64,000 nucleotides of DNA from Pseudomonadota bacterium (GTDB lineage Bacteria; Pseudomonadota; Gammaproteobacteria; Burkholderiales; Burkholderiaceae_C), in assembly GCA_963205335.1 (NCBI GenBank), contig CAUJIM010000088.1, forward strand, positions 27,669 through 91,668. Reading direction: 5' to 3'. Position 1 is the first letter of the stretch. Every line of letters starts with the position of its first letter. The position numbers were made by a program, and so were the translations under genes. The notes below the pieces were generated by a model. It ran no database searches. It saw nothing but the letters and a program-made list of their open reading frames with translations, and was not told the origin of the DNA. Below, one piece after another: positions 19,253-29,967 of this stretch.

Positions 19253-21508
19253 TTAGATGACATTCCCCAGGGCATCGAATGGAACACCCCCCAAATACAG
19301 CCCAAGCTTTTCGTCATAGAGCCCACCTACCCCTGCCTGCGCGTACAAGCCAGGCACCACAGTTGTTTTCAGGCTCCCTTCCCCAAGCATCTTGAGGGCA
19401 GCTCTCTCGCGGATGCTGACCGTATAGCGTTGCAGCTTTCGCATAAGCCATCGATCGGGGCCTTTGGTTTCCAAGTACCCCAACAACATGTCCACGTCAT
19501 CCTTGGCTTCGGCATACCGAACAACTACGGTGACATTGGCCTCGTCTTCGACCATGCGAAACGCAGCCGCCGCCGCGCGGAACTGCACCGCCAGCGTGCG
19601 CGGCTCCACCTTGAGCTTGTCCACAATCTTGCAGTCGTCCAGATCCACCGAGTGATAGAACGCCGTGAAATAGCGCTCGAACAAGGCCCGCGCCAACGGG
19701 TCGTGCGCTTGCCCGTGCAAGGTGGAGATGCATGCCTCGGCCCCCTTGCGCAGATGGCCCAGGGGCGGCTGCTCTGGCGGTACGAACACCACCACGCGCC
19801 CCTGGCCGGGCAGGCACCCTTCGCGGTTGCAGCGCCCTGCGGCCTGGGCGATGGAGTCGAGCCCCGCCAGGGCCCGGTAGACGACGGGAAAGTCGATGTC
19901 CACCCCGGCCTCCACCAATTGCGTGCTGACGACGCGCAGCGGCTCCAAATCCCGCCCCTCGCGTTTGGCCTGCAGGCGCTCCTTGATGTGGGCAATGACA
20001 TCCTGGCGGTGCGCGCCACACATCAAGGCCGACAGGTGCAGGGTGCCCTCGGGCATCAGGCGCTGCAGCTCGCGCGCGGCCTTGCGGGTGTTGACGATGG
20101 CCAGCACGCAGTCCTCGGCACTGAGCTGCGCCGCGATGCCGGCCCACGGGGTTGGGGTGGTCCAGTCGGGCGGCAGCTCGACCTGTACGCGCTTGAGGGC
20201 CTCGAACAAGGTGTCTGGGTCATCGATGATCTCGCGCACGTTTTCCAGCCCGCGCAGGCTCTTGCTGGCGTCGAAATATGCAGTGCTGTTCAGCGCGGGC
20301 TGCGTGGCGGTGCACAGCACCACCGTGACGCCGTAGTGCGCCACCAGCAGGTTGAGCACGTCCAGAACCGGCTGCAGGAATGCGGGCGGCAGTTGCTGCG
20401 CCTCGTCCAGCACGATGACGCTGCCGGCGATGCGGTGCAGCTTGCGGCAGCGCGAGGTGCGGGCGGCAAAGAGCGATTCGAAAAGCTGCACATTGGTCGT
20501 GACGATGAGCGGCGCGTCCCAGTTCTCGCAGGCCAGGCGGCTGCGGGCGTTCTCGTCCTCGGGCGCGGATTCGGCCTGGCTGTGGTGCTCGACCAGCACC
20601 TCGTCGCCAAGCGCCGCCAGCGCTGTGCGAAACACATCCGCTGTCTGCTCGATGATGCTGGTGTAGGGGATGGCGTAGATCACGCGCTGCTGGCCGTGGG
20701 CCAGGGCGTGTTCGAGCGCAAAGGCCAGGCTGGAGAGCGTCTTGCCGCCGCCCGTGGGCACGGTCAGCGAGAAAAAACCCGCCGGCAGCGCCGCCTTGGC
20801 GCGGCACTGGCGCAGCACGTCGGCACGCAAGGCGTTGACGGGTGTGACTGCCACGGGCCGCGCCGCCATCCAGCCGTTCAGCGCCGCGTGCATCTGCGCC
20901 AGGGGGGGAAAGCCGCTGCGCCGCGACGGCTTGCCCGTGTCGAAATGCGCTTCGGTGTCGAGAAAGTCCGCATCCACCAGGCAGGAAAACAGCATGCGCA
21001 GCCACAGGGCAAAGCCTTCGCCGCCGCCGGGAATGCCCTGGAGCGTGGGGACGAAGCCACCCGCGCCCAGGATGTCTTCGGGCGGCTGTGCTGCCAGGGC
21101 CTCGGCCAGCTCCTGCTTGCTGTCGGGCGAGGCCAGGCGCGGCGCCAGATCGGTGTCCCAGTCGCCCAGGCCCGCGTGATGCCCCGCTATCAAATAGGCC
21201 AGCACGCGGCCGTAGGGCAGCCTGGGCTGGTCGAGCTGCCGCATGGCCCACAGCGCCCCGGCGGCGGAGTGCGTTTTCTCGCGCCCAGCCACTTTGTGTT
21301 CGATGTGCGCGTCATCGACCTGGCGCACGTAGCGCTGGAAGCCGGGGCGGTATTTGCCCAGGTCGTGCCACAGTCCGGCAAGCGCTGCCCAAGAGGCAGA
21401 GGCTTCCTCACCATCCAGCGCACACGCAAACTGCCTGGCCCGGGCCGCCACGGACTGCAAATGCCGCCTCAGCAAATGACCGCCAGAATGCGCCCAGTAT
21501 TCGGACAT
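19253..21508 (-). CDS. cas3: CRISPR-associated helicase/nuclease Cas3 (HD + SF2, type I-C)
   Basis: [17 protein letters not shown]...[19 protein letters not shown] (HD), [24 protein letters not shown] (Walker A), [58 protein letters not shown]. Confidence 0.95.
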   Translation of the reverse strand: [751 protein letters not shown]

Positions 21509-21619
21509 GGAAACGTTCTCCTCGAAGGCGACGCCGGCATCTCGCTTGGGTACGCCTTCATACGCGTCACAAGCGTTACCATAGCTGGATAAATCAACAG
21601 TTCCATCAACGTTTACCCC

Positions 21620-23791
21620 ATGTCCGCCCCCGACTGGGCCGCGCAAGCCCTGCAACAGTTCGACGCCGTGGTCGCCGCCACGCCGGGACTGCGCGTGCGC
21701 GAAGGCCAGCGGCGCATGGCCGAGCAGGTGGCGCAGACCTTCGGCCAGGCGCCGCTCGGGCGCGACGGCGGGGAGGGGGACGGTGGCGAGCCCAGGCGCG
21801 CCATCGCGGTGATCGAGGCGGGCACGGGCACGGGCAAGTCGCTGGCCTACGCGGCGCCCGCGATCCGGATGGCGCTGGCGCGCGGCACGCGGGTGCTAAT
21901 CGCCACCGCCACCGTGGCACTGCAGGAGCAGCTGGTGCACAAGGACCTGCCCGCGCTGGCCGCGGCGATGCCAGAGCCGTTCAGCTTCGCGCTGGCCAAG
22001 GGGCGCGCGCGCTACGTCTGCAAGCTCAAGCTCGAACGCCTGGCCGGGGACGACCCCGCCGGGGACGACGCCCTGTTCCCCGACGACCCGGCCGGCACGG
22101 ACGAGACGGCGAGCGCCGAGGCGCGCGGCGCGTTCTACCAGCGCCTGGCGGACGACCTGGCCAGCGGCCGGTGGGACGGCGACCGCGACCAGCTCGCGCT
22201 GCCGCCCGACCCGGCGCTGTGGGCGCCCGTGGCGGCCGTGGCGCACACCTGCACCGGCCGGCACTGCCCGCTGTTCGCCGCCTGCACCTACTACGAACGG
22301 CGCAAGGAGCTCGTCGCCGCGCAGGTCATCGTGGCCAACCACGACCTGCTGCTCTCGTCCATCGGCGCGCGGCTGCTGCCCGAGCTGGACAACTGCCTGC
22401 TCATCATTGACGAGGCGCACCACCTGCCCAAGACGGCGCTGTCGCAGTTCGCCTGCGAGATGGACCTCTCGCGCCTGGCGTGGCTGGCGCAGCTCGCCGG
22501 CCGCGCGCTGCGCGTGGGCGCGCAGGTGCAGGTGGACGACGACGTCGACGTGGCCGCGGGCAGCACCCGCCTGCGCGCCGCGCTACAGGATGCGGAGCGG
22601 CTCATCGTCGACCTGTACGGCGCGCCGCTGCGCGAGGCCGCCGCGCGCGCCCCCGGCCAGGCAGCGAGCCACCGCGCGCGCGTGCCTGCCGGAAGGCTGC
22701 CGCAGCCGCTGACCGACGCGCTCGGCCAGGTGCTGCACCACGCGGGCGATTTCCTGGAGGCGCTGCGCGCGATCGCCAAGGCCTTGCGCGAGCACATCCG
22801 CGAGGAGCCGGGGGAGGCGCGGCGCCTGTCGCAGCTCTATGCGCAGGTGGGCCAGCTCGCGCCGCGCCTGGAGGCGGTGCACGCTACTTCGGCACTACTG
22901 CTGCAGGAGGCGCCCGAGGGCGACGCCCCCGCCGCCAAGTGGTTCACGCTCTCCACCACCGGCGGGGCCGTGGTGGTGCGCGCGCACGCCAGTCCCGTGC
23001 TGCCCGGCGCGGCGCTGGCCGCCCACCTGTGGTCGCGCGTGCGCGGCGCGGTGCTCACCTCGGCCACGCTGGCAAGCTGCGGCAGCTTCGACTTCTTCCT
23101 GCGCGAAGCGGGGCTGGCCGACGATCCCGGCGTCACCACGCTGCAGGTCCCCAGCCCGTTCGACTACGCGTCGCAAGGCACGCTGGTAGCGAGCAGCACG
23201 CAGGCCGCGCCGCGCGAGGTGGCGGCCTTCACGCGCCAGATGATCGAGGCGCTGCTGGCCGACCTGGCCGAGGTGGCGAGCGGCGCGCTGGTGCTCTTCA
23301 CCTCGCGCGAGCAGATGCGGCTGGCCGTGGAGCAACTCCCGCCCGGGCTGCGCGAGCGCGTGCTGGTGCAGGGCCGCCAGCCGCGCCTGGCGCTGCTCGC
23401 ACGCCACCGCGAGCGCGTGGCGCAGGCGCAGCCCTCGATCATCTTCGGCCTGCAGTCGTTCGCCGAGGGCATGGACCTGCCCGGCACGCTGTGCGAATCG
23501 CTCTTCATCACCAAGCTGCCATTCGCCCCGCCCGACGAGCCGGTGGACGAGGCCCGCGCCGAATGGCTGCGCGCCAGCGGCGGCGACCCGTTCATGGACC
23601 TGGTCGTGCCCGCCACCGCGATGCGCCTGGCGCAATGGGTGGGCCGTGCGATCCGCAACGAAGACGACCGCGCCCGCGTGGTCTGCTACGACAAGCGCCT
23701 GCTGCACACCGGCTACGGCCGCCGGCTGCTGCGCGGGCTGCCCGCGTTCACGCTGCAGGAGCGCGCCGCCCTGCCCTCCGAAACCGCATGA
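21620..23791 (+). CDS. dinG: ATP-dependent DNA helicase DinG
   Basis: REGQRRMAEQVAQTF...AVIEAGTGTGKSLAYAAPAI...ARYVCKLKLERL...IIDEAHHLPKTALS; XPD/DinG family. Confidence 0.92.
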   Translation: MSAPDWAAQALQQFDAVVAATPGLRVREGQRRMAEQVAQTFGQAPLGRDGGEGDGGEPRRAIAVIEAGTGTGKSLAYAAPAIRMALARGTRVLIATATVALQEQLVHKDLPALAAAMPEPFSFALAKGRARYVCKLKLERLAGDDPAGDDALFPDDPAGTDETASAEARGAFYQRLADDLASGRWDGDRDQLALPPDPALWAPVAAVAHTCTGRHCPLFAACTYYERRKELVAAQVIVANHDLLLSSIGARLLPELDNCLLIIDEAHHLPKTALSQFACEMDLSRLAWLAQLAGRALRVGAQVQVDDDVDVAAGSTRLRAALQDAERLIVDLYGAPLREAAARAPGQAASHRARVPAGRLPQPLTDALGQVLHHAGDFLEALRAIAKALREHIREEPGEARRLSQLYAQVGQLAPRLEAVHATSALLLQEAPEGDAPAAKWFTLSTTGGAVVVRAHASPVLPGAALAAHLWSRVRGAVLTSATLASCGSFDFFLREAGLADDPGVTTLQVPSPFDYASQGTLVASSTQAAPREVAAFTRQMIEALLADLAEVASGALVLFTSREQMRLAVEQLPPGLRERVLVQGRQPRLALLARHRERVAQAQPSIIFGLQSFAEGMDLPGTLCESLFITKLPFAPPDEPVDEARAEWLRASGGDPFMDLVVPATAMRLAQWVGRAIRNEDDRARVVCYDKRLLHTGYGRRLLRGLPAFTLQERAALPSETA

Positions 23792-23945
23792 GGCCGCCAA
23801 GAGGCGCCTCGCAGCCGCCCTGCGCACGGACAGGCGCGGGGGAGACGCTCACCGAGCGGGCGCAGTCCAGGCCGAACTGCATCGGCAACGCTCGCGCCGC
23901 GCGGCACCCGGCAAAGCCCGGGCGCGCTGACCGGCGGGCGGGGCA

Positions 23946-24197
23946 TCAGGCCTTCTTGCGCACCAGGCCGTAGAGCACCAGCAGCACGATCGCGCCCACG
24001 ACGGAAGCGATCCAGCCGGCCGACTCGCCCGCCTGGTACCAGCCCATCGCCTGTCCGGCATAGGTCGCGACGAAGGCGCCGGCGACCCCCAGCACGCAGG
24101 TCATGATCCAGCCCAGCTTGTCGTCTCCGGGCTTGAGCGCACGGGCCAGCAGGCCCACGATGAGACCGACGACCAGGGTACCGAGAATGCTGAGCAT
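23946..24197 (-). CDS. GlsB/YeaQ/YmgE family stress-response membrane protein
   Basis: MLSILGTLVVGLIVGLLARALKPGDDKLGWIMTCVLGVAGAFVATYAGQAMGWYQAGESAGWIASVVGAIVLLVLYGLV. Confidence 0.9.
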   Translation of the reverse strand: MLSILGTLVVGLIVGLLARALKPGDDKLGWIMTCVLGVAGAFVATYAGQAMGWYQAGESAGWIASVVGAIVLLVLYGLVRKKA

Positions 24198-24312
24198 GAT
24201 GGCAATGACAATTTGGGTTGAAAAACGCGCCGGTGCCGGGCGGCACGCATACACTTCGCGCCGCCCGTCCACGCCACGGACCCGTAGTTGTACACCAAAG
24301 AGCTCTCTCGCC

Positions 24313-25467
24313 ATGCACACCGTCCCGCACAAACGCACCCTGCTGAAACTGGCCGCCGCCGGCGCGCTCGCCCCATGGGCCCTGGCCGCATGCGGCAGAA
24401 AGGAAGAGCCGGCGAGCACTCCGGCGGCTGCCTCCGGCGCGGCGAGTGCCGCCGCCGCACCCCTCAAGGCCGCGTGGATTTACGTCGGCCCGGTGGGCAA
24501 CGCCGGCTGGAGCTTCGCGCACGACCAGGGGCGCAAGGCGGCGCAGGTGGAGTTCGGCGACCGTCTCCAGACCAGCTTTGTCGAGAGCGTGCCCGAGGGG
24601 GCCGATACCGAGCGCGTGCTGCGCGACCTGATCGCGCAGGGCAACACGCTGCTCTTCGGCACCAGCTTCGGCTTCATGGAGGCCATGGTCAAGGTGGCGC
24701 AGGAGTTCCCGCAGGTGCGCTTCGAGCACGCCACCGGCTACAAGACCGGGCCGAACCTGAACGTCTACGACTCGCGCTTCTACCAGGCGACCTACCTCGC
24801 GGGCATCATCGCCGCGCACATGAGCCCGAGCGGCCTGCTCGGCTACGTCGGCTCGGTGCCCATCCCCGAGGTGCTGCGCAACATCGACGCCTACACGCTG
24901 GGCGCGCAGAGCGTGCGGCCCGACGTCAAGACCCGCGTGGTGTGGACCAACAGCTGGTTCGACCCGCCCCGGGAAACCGAGGCAGCCAACGCCCTGCTCA
25001 ACGGCGGCGCCGACGTGCTGCTGCAGAACACCGATTCGCCCGCCGTGATCCAGGCGGTGGAGCAGGCCGGCAAGCTCGCCTTCGGCTGGGACTCGGACAT
25101 GAGCGCCTTCGGCGGCAACGCGCACCTGGGCTCGTGCATCGCCGATTGGTCGCGCTACTACCGCCAGAGCGTGCAGGCCGCGCTCGACGGCAGCTGGAAG
25201 GGCGGCCAGGTGACGCGCTGGGGCGTGCCCGAGGGGCAGAACGACCTGATCAAGCTCTCCGAGCGCATTCCCGCCGAGGTGCGCGCGCAGGTCGAGCAGG
25301 TCAAGGCGCGCATGAAGGACGGCAGCTTCGACGTCTTCACCGGCCCGGTGCTGGACGCGGCGGGCAAGGAGCGACTGGCGGCGGGCACGCGCGCCGACGA
25401 CGCCTGGATGGGCGCGATCGACTTCTTCGTCCAGGGCGTCGAAGGGCAGATACCTGCTACCAGGTAA
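24313..25467 (+). CDS. BMP family ABC transporter substrate-binding protein
   Basis: Lipoprotein-like signal (LAACG), AAWIYVGPVGNAGWSFAHDQGRKAAQ...; Med/BMP fold. Confidence 0.9.
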   Translation: MHTVPHKRTLLKLAAAGALAPWALAACGRKEEPASTPAAASGAASAAAAPLKAAWIYVGPVGNAGWSFAHDQGRKAAQVEFGDRLQTSFVESVPEGADTERVLRDLIAQGNTLLFGTSFGFMEAMVKVAQEFPQVRFEHATGYKTGPNLNVYDSRFYQATYLAGIIAAHMSPSGLLGYVGSVPIPEVLRNIDAYTLGAQSVRPDVKTRVVWTNSWFDPPRETEAANALLNGGADVLLQNTDSPAVIQAVEQAGKLAFGWDSDMSAFGGNAHLGSCIADWSRYYRQSVQAALDGSWKGGQVTRWGVPEGQNDLIKLSERIPAEVRAQVEQVKARMKDGSFDVFTGPVLDAAGKERLAAGTRADDAWMGAIDFFVQGVEGQIPATR

Positions 25468-25524
25468 ATAGCTTGTGGCGCTTGCTGGACAAGGGCAAAA
25501 GCCGTTTTTTATTGGTAAGACCGC

Positions 25525-26532
25525 ATGACCGCACTGCTCGAACGCACCCTCTGGCATCCGGTGGCCCTGGGCCACGTGGTGGGCAGCCAGCCGCACGCCG
25601 TGACCCTGCTGGGCGAGGAGCTCGTGCTCTGGCGCGACGGCGGCGGCGTCGCGCGCGCCTGGCTCGACCAGTGCCCGCACCGCGGCGCGCGCTTTTCCAT
25701 GGGCCGCGTGCAGGAGGGCGAGATCGAGTGCCCCTACCACGGCTGGCGCTTCGAGGGCGGCGGCCAGTGCACCCACATCCCGGCCACGCCCCGGTTCACG
25801 CCCGGCCCGCGCTACCGCGCGCAGACGTTCGACACGCAGGAGGCCTACGGCATGGTCTGGGCGCGGCTGCAGGCGCCCGAGGGCGACGCCCGGCCGATCC
25901 ACGCGCTACCGCTGTTCGCGGCGGAGGGCGAGGCGCGCCTGCGCAAGACCACCAGCGGCCCCTACGCCGTGCACGCCAGCGCGCCGCGCATCATCGAGAA
26001 CTTCCTCGACATGGCGCACTTCGGCTACGTGCACGAGGGCTGGCTCGGCAGCCGGGCGCACACCGTGATCGAGCCCTACGAGGTCAAGCCCACGCCGTGC
26101 GGCGTGCGCGCCACCGGCTGCTTCGCCTGGCAGCCGCGCTCGTCGATCCACGCGCAGGGCGGCGCGCAGGTCGAATACACCTACGAAGTCACCGCGCCCT
26201 ACATGGCCGTGCTCACCAAGCAGCCCGAGCCCGGCAGCACCGCGATCGAAGGCCTGTGGGAGTCGATCGCGATGTTCGTCTGCCCCGTGTCGGACGAGAC
26301 CAGCGTGGCCTGGACGCGGATGGCGATGAACGATTTCAGCTCGCCCGACGCGCGCCTGATCCACTTCCAGGACACGATCTTCGGCCAGGACCAGCCCATC
26401 CTCGAATCGCAGCGCCCCAAACGCCTGCCGCTCGCGCCCAACGCCGAGATGCACGGGGCGGCGGACCGCATGTCCACCGCCTACCGGCGCTATCTGAAAG
26501 AGAGCGGCATCTCTTTCGGCGTCGTCCTCTGA
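25525..26532 (+). CDS. Rieske [2Fe-2S] aromatic ring-hydroxylating oxygenase, alpha subunit
   Basis: WLDQCPHRGARFSMGRVQEGEIECPYHGWRFEGGGQC (Rieske CxH...CxxH), ENFLDMAHFGYVHEG. Confidence 0.9.
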   Translation: MTALLERTLWHPVALGHVVGSQPHAVTLLGEELVLWRDGGGVARAWLDQCPHRGARFSMGRVQEGEIECPYHGWRFEGGGQCTHIPATPRFTPGPRYRAQTFDTQEAYGMVWARLQAPEGDARPIHALPLFAAEGEARLRKTTSGPYAVHASAPRIIENFLDMAHFGYVHEGWLGSRAHTVIEPYEVKPTPCGVRATGCFAWQPRSSIHAQGGAQVEYTYEVTAPYMAVLTKQPEPGSTAIEGLWESIAMFVCPVSDETSVAWTRMAMNDFSSPDARLIHFQDTIFGQDQPILESQRPKRLPLAPNAEMHGAADRMSTAYRRYLKESGISFGVVL

Positions 26533-26535
26533 ACG

Positions 26536-28896
26536 CTAGAGTGCCAGCACCAGGCTGTCACCGGCCTTCCTGGCGCGCGAGCAGCAGCTCATCATCTTGC
26601 CGCCGGCCTCGCGCTCGGCGCGGGTCAGCACCTTGTCGCGGTGGTCGATGTCGCCGGCGATCACCGGCACCTCGCAGGTGCCGCACAGCCCTTCCTGGCA
26701 GTCGCACTGGATGTCGATGTTGGCGCCGCGCAGCGCGTCCAGCAGCGTCTGGTCGTTGCGCACCTGGATGGTGATGCCCGAATCCCTGAGCTCGGCCTCG
26801 AAACCGTGTTCCTTGCTCGGATCCAGCGCGCCCAGCGTGGTGGAGAAATGCTCGACGTGCAGGCTGTCCTCGGGCCAGTGGCGGCTGGCCTGCTCCAGGC
26901 CGTCGAGCATGCGCTGCGGGCCGCAGGCGTAGATCTGGCCGCCCTCGGGCACCCGGGCGAGCACGGCGGCGTAGTCGGCGCGCGTGCCCTCGTCGCTGAC
27001 GTAGACGTGCAGGTGCCCGCCGTGCCGCGCCTGCAATTCTTTCAGGAGCGCCATGCGCGCCCTGGATCGGCCGCTGTAGTGGATTTCATAGGGTATGTTC
27101 AAGGCCTTGGCGCGGTCGGCCATCGTGGCCACCGGGGTGACGCCGATGCCGCCCGCCACGAGGACCAGGTGCCTGGCGTCCTCGTCGAGCCGGAAGTGGT
27201 TGCGCGGGCCGCGCAGCTGCACCTGCATGCCGGCCTCGAGCCGGTCGTGCACCCAGGCCGAGCCGCCGCGGCTCTGCGGCTCGCGCAGCACGGCGATCTC
27301 GTAGACGCCCTCCTCGTCGGGGTCGCCGCACAGCGAGTACTGGCGCGAGAGGCCGGTGTCGCCGCACTGCAGGTCGACGTGCGCGCCGGGGGTCCAGCGC
27401 GGCAGCTTCTGGCCCGCGAGGGCACGCAGGCGCACGTGCAGCACGCCCTCGGCGAGCGGGGCGACGCGTTCCACCTGCAGCGTGCGGCTGAGCGTTCCGA
27501 GCGACGATTCGCCGATGCGCAGCGGCTGCTGCTGGCGCAGGATGGACGGGTCGCGCCGCTCGGGGTTGAGCGCCGGGTCCCACTCGACCCAGAGGTGCTT
27601 GGGGCCGCGGAACGCCACGTTGGGGATGTACTCGAACGGCTGCTCCACCAGGCGCATGTGCGGCAGGCGCCGGGTCAGCTCTTCCAGGTAGATCTGCAGC
27701 TCCATGCGGGCGATGTTCTTGCCCATGCACTGGTGCGAGCCGTAGCCGAAGGTCAGGTGCTCGCTGGCGTTGTCGCGGCGCACGTCGATCGCGTCCGGGT
27801 CGCTGAAGTGGCGCTCGTCGTGGTTGGCCGAGGCCATCACCACCAGCAGGCGCGAGCCCTGGGGGATGCGCACCCCGCCCACCACCGCGTCCTGCGTGGC
27901 GTAGCGCCGCCAGGCGGCGACCGAGCCGTTGTGGCGCAGGCACTCTTCGACGGCGCCGGGGATCAGGCTGGGGTCGCGGCAGATCTCTTCCCAGACCGGC
28001 CGGTTCTCCAGCATCAGCTTGACGGCGTTGGTGATGCCCAGCGACGTGCTCTCGTGCGCCGCCACGATGATGGCCATCATCATCGAGTGGATGTAGGAGT
28101 CGGTGACGACGTCCGGGTACTCCTTCTGCTTGCGGATGGTGTAGCGCATCCAGCCCGGCCCGTCGGGGGTGGCGCGCATCTTCTCGACGATCTTGCCCGA
28201 GAGCTGCCAGAAGTTGCCCACGCCGTGCGCCACCGCGATCTGCTCCTCGGGCGTGGGGCGGCCCCAGACGTTCACGGTGTGCGCCACCGAGAACTGCCGC
28301 AGCTGCTCCATGTCGCTTTCCTCGACGCCCAGGAAATGCAGGCCCACGGTCAGCGGCGCCTCCCAGAACATCTGGTTGAACAGGTCCGCGCGCCCGGCGT
28401 CGACGAAGCGGTCGACGTACTGGCGCGCCACGCGCCGCACCATGGGCTCGTCCTGCTTCAGGGCCTCCGGCGTGAACGGCTCGATCAGCGCGCGCCGGCG
28501 CGCCATGTGCGCCGGCTCCACCTCGTTGACCATGGTGCGCTGCATGCCGTACTCGTAGCCGGCGAGCACGTCCAGCACCTCCGGCACCACCGGCGTCATG
28601 CGCTCCAGCGCCACGGAGGCGTCGAAGGTCTTGTGGTCGCGGAACACCGCCTTCACGTCGTCGTAGCGCGTCACCACCCAGTAGCCGATCTGCGGGCTGT
28701 AGAACACCGGCTCCTGCGCGCGCGCCCAGCGCAGGTACTCGGGCGGGTTCTGCTGGTAACCGTCGCCGAACGGGTCGAACGCCGCGGCGCCCACGCTGAC
28801 GGGACAGCCCGTGGGGTCCGTCTGGCCGCTGGGCTGCGTGAGCCGGCTGTGGTCCACCGGGCAGCGGCCGGCGGTGGCGGAATCGGGATGGGTCAT
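26536..28896 (-). CDS. Self-sufficient cytochrome P450 fused to phthalate-dioxygenase-type reductase and ferredoxin (CYP116B-like)
   Basis: P450 domain with heme motif HLTFGYGSHQCMGKNIARMELQ, then FMN/NAD reductase (SRQYSLCGDP, LVAGGIGVTPVATM) and C-terminal plant-type ferredoxin (CDCQEGLCGTCEVPV). Confidence 0.93.
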   Translation of the reverse strand: MTHPDSATAGRCPVDHSRLTQPSGQTDPTGCPVSVGAAAFDPFGDGYQQNPPEYLRWARAQEPVFYSPQIGYWVVTRYDDVKAVFRDHKTFDASVALERMTPVVPEVLDVLAGYEYGMQRTMVNEVEPAHMARRRALIEPFTPEALKQDEPMVRRVARQYVDRFVDAGRADLFNQMFWEAPLTVGLHFLGVEESDMEQLRQFSVAHTVNVWGRPTPEEQIAVAHGVGNFWQLSGKIVEKMRATPDGPGWMRYTIRKQKEYPDVVTDSYIHSMMMAIIVAAHESTSLGITNAVKLMLENRPVWEEICRDPSLIPGAVEECLRHNGSVAAWRRYATQDAVVGGVRIPQGSRLLVVMASANHDERHFSDPDAIDVRRDNASEHLTFGYGSHQCMGKNIARMELQIYLEELTRRLPHMRLVEQPFEYIPNVAFRGPKHLWVEWDPALNPERRDPSILRQQQPLRIGESSLGTLSRTLQVERVAPLAEGVLHVRLRALAGQKLPRWTPGAHVDLQCGDTGLSRQYSLCGDPDEEGVYEIAVLREPQSRGGSAWVHDRLEAGMQVQLRGPRNHFRLDEDARHLVLVAGGIGVTPVATMADRAKALNIPYEIHYSGRSRARMALLKELQARHGGHLHVYVSDEGTRADYAAVLARVPEGGQIYACGPQRMLDGLEQASRHWPEDSLHVEHFSTTLGALDPSKEHGFEAELRDSGITIQVRNDQTLLDALRGANIDIQCDCQEGLCGTCEVPVIAGDIDHRDKVLTRAEREAGGKMMSCCSRARKAGDSLVLAL

Positions 28897-28915
28897 GGTG
28901 CGCCTCCGGGCGGAA

Positions 28916-29902
28916 TCAGTCGAGCGTGATGTTCAGGTCGCGGATCAGCTTGTGCCAGCGCTGGTTCTCGCTTTCGGTCAGCGCCTTGAGCTCGCCCGGC
29001 GTGCTGCCCACCGGCTCGACGCCGAAGTCGATCAGCTTCTGCCTGACCGAGGGCTCGTTGATGGCTGCGACCACCTGCTTGTTCAGCGCGTCGATGACCT
29101 CGGCCGGCGTCTTCGCGGGCGCCACCATGCTCACCAGGGCGGCGGCCTCGGCCTTGGGCAGGCCGAGTTCGGCGAAGGTGGGCACGTCGGGCAGCTGCGG
29201 CAGGCGCCTGGCGTTGGCGACCGCCAGCGGGCGCACCTTGCCGCCCTTGATGAAGCCCGCGCCGGCGGCCATGTCGACCATCATCGCCGGCACCTGGCCG
29301 CCCGCCACGTCGGCGAGCGACGGGGCGGCGCCCTTGTAGGGCACGTGGGTCATCTTCAGCCCGGCCTCGACCTTGAGCAGTTCCATCGCGAGGTGGTGGG
29401 GGCTGCCGGCGCCGGCCGACGCGAAATTCAGCCCGTCCTTGCTCGCCCTGGCCTCGGCGATGAACTCCTGCGCCGTCTTCGCCTTGGATGCGGGACCAAC
29501 GACGAGGATCATCGGGAAGCGCCCCATGAGGGTGACCGGCGCCAGGTCCCTGGCGGGATCGTAGCTCAGCTTCTTGTACAGCGCGGTGTTGAAGGTCAGC
29601 GTGCCGTTGTCGGCCGAGAGCACCGTGTAGCCATCGGCCGGCGCGCGCGCGGTTTCCGAGGCGCCGATCGCGGTGTTGCCGCCCGGCTTGTTGTCCACGA
29701 CGACGGACTGGTGCGCCTGCTGCGACCACATCTGGCCGATGGTGCGCGCCAGGAAGTCCGAGCCGCCGCCGGCCGGATAGGGCACGATCCAGCGCACGGA
29801 TTTGCCCGGGAACCCGCCCTGGGCGCGACCAGCCAGCGGCAGCCCCGCAGCGCCCAGCAGCCCCGCGCCGAGGGAGGCAAGAGTGAATTGGCGTTTGTTC
29901 AT
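28916..29902 (-). CDS. Bug-family tripartite tricarboxylate transporter substrate-binding protein
   Basis: MNKRQFTLASLGAGLLGAAGLPLAGRAQGGFPGKSVRWIVPYPAGGGSDFLARTIG...VVVDNKPGGNTAIGA. Confidence 0.92.
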   Translation of the reverse strand: MNKRQFTLASLGAGLLGAAGLPLAGRAQGGFPGKSVRWIVPYPAGGGSDFLARTIGQMWSQQAHQSVVVDNKPGGNTAIGASETARAPADGYTVLSADNGTLTFNTALYKKLSYDPARDLAPVTLMGRFPMILVVGPASKAKTAQEFIAEARASKDGLNFASAGAGSPHHLAMELLKVEAGLKMTHVPYKGAAPSLADVAGGQVPAMMVDMAAGAGFIKGGKVRPLAVANARRLPQLPDVPTFAELGLPKAEAAALVSMVAPAKTPAEVIDALNKQVVAAINEPSVRQKLIDFGVEPVGSTPGELKALTESENQRWHKLIRDLNITLD

Positions 29903-29967
29903 CGAATGTCCTTGTGGAGGTTGCGCCGGCCTCTGGCAAGATCCGGCTGAAAATATTGTAATGCAAA

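Noticed and set aside
20395-20440. Possible inactive Cas3 because of DEAQ instead of DEAH
   Set aside because: Other helicase motifs and the HD motif (WHDLGKY) are intact; DEAQ variants occur in functional SF2 helicases, so no evidence of decay.
21509-21540. GGAGAACGTTT in the cas3 5' leader as a second target of the crRNA-like seed (TTGGAGACGTT)
   Set aside because: Does not align in register with the seed; similarity is due to the Shine-Dalgarno region.
26641-28929. 762-aa plus-strand ORF
   Set aside because: Antisense shadow of the P450 fusion; no recognisable domains.
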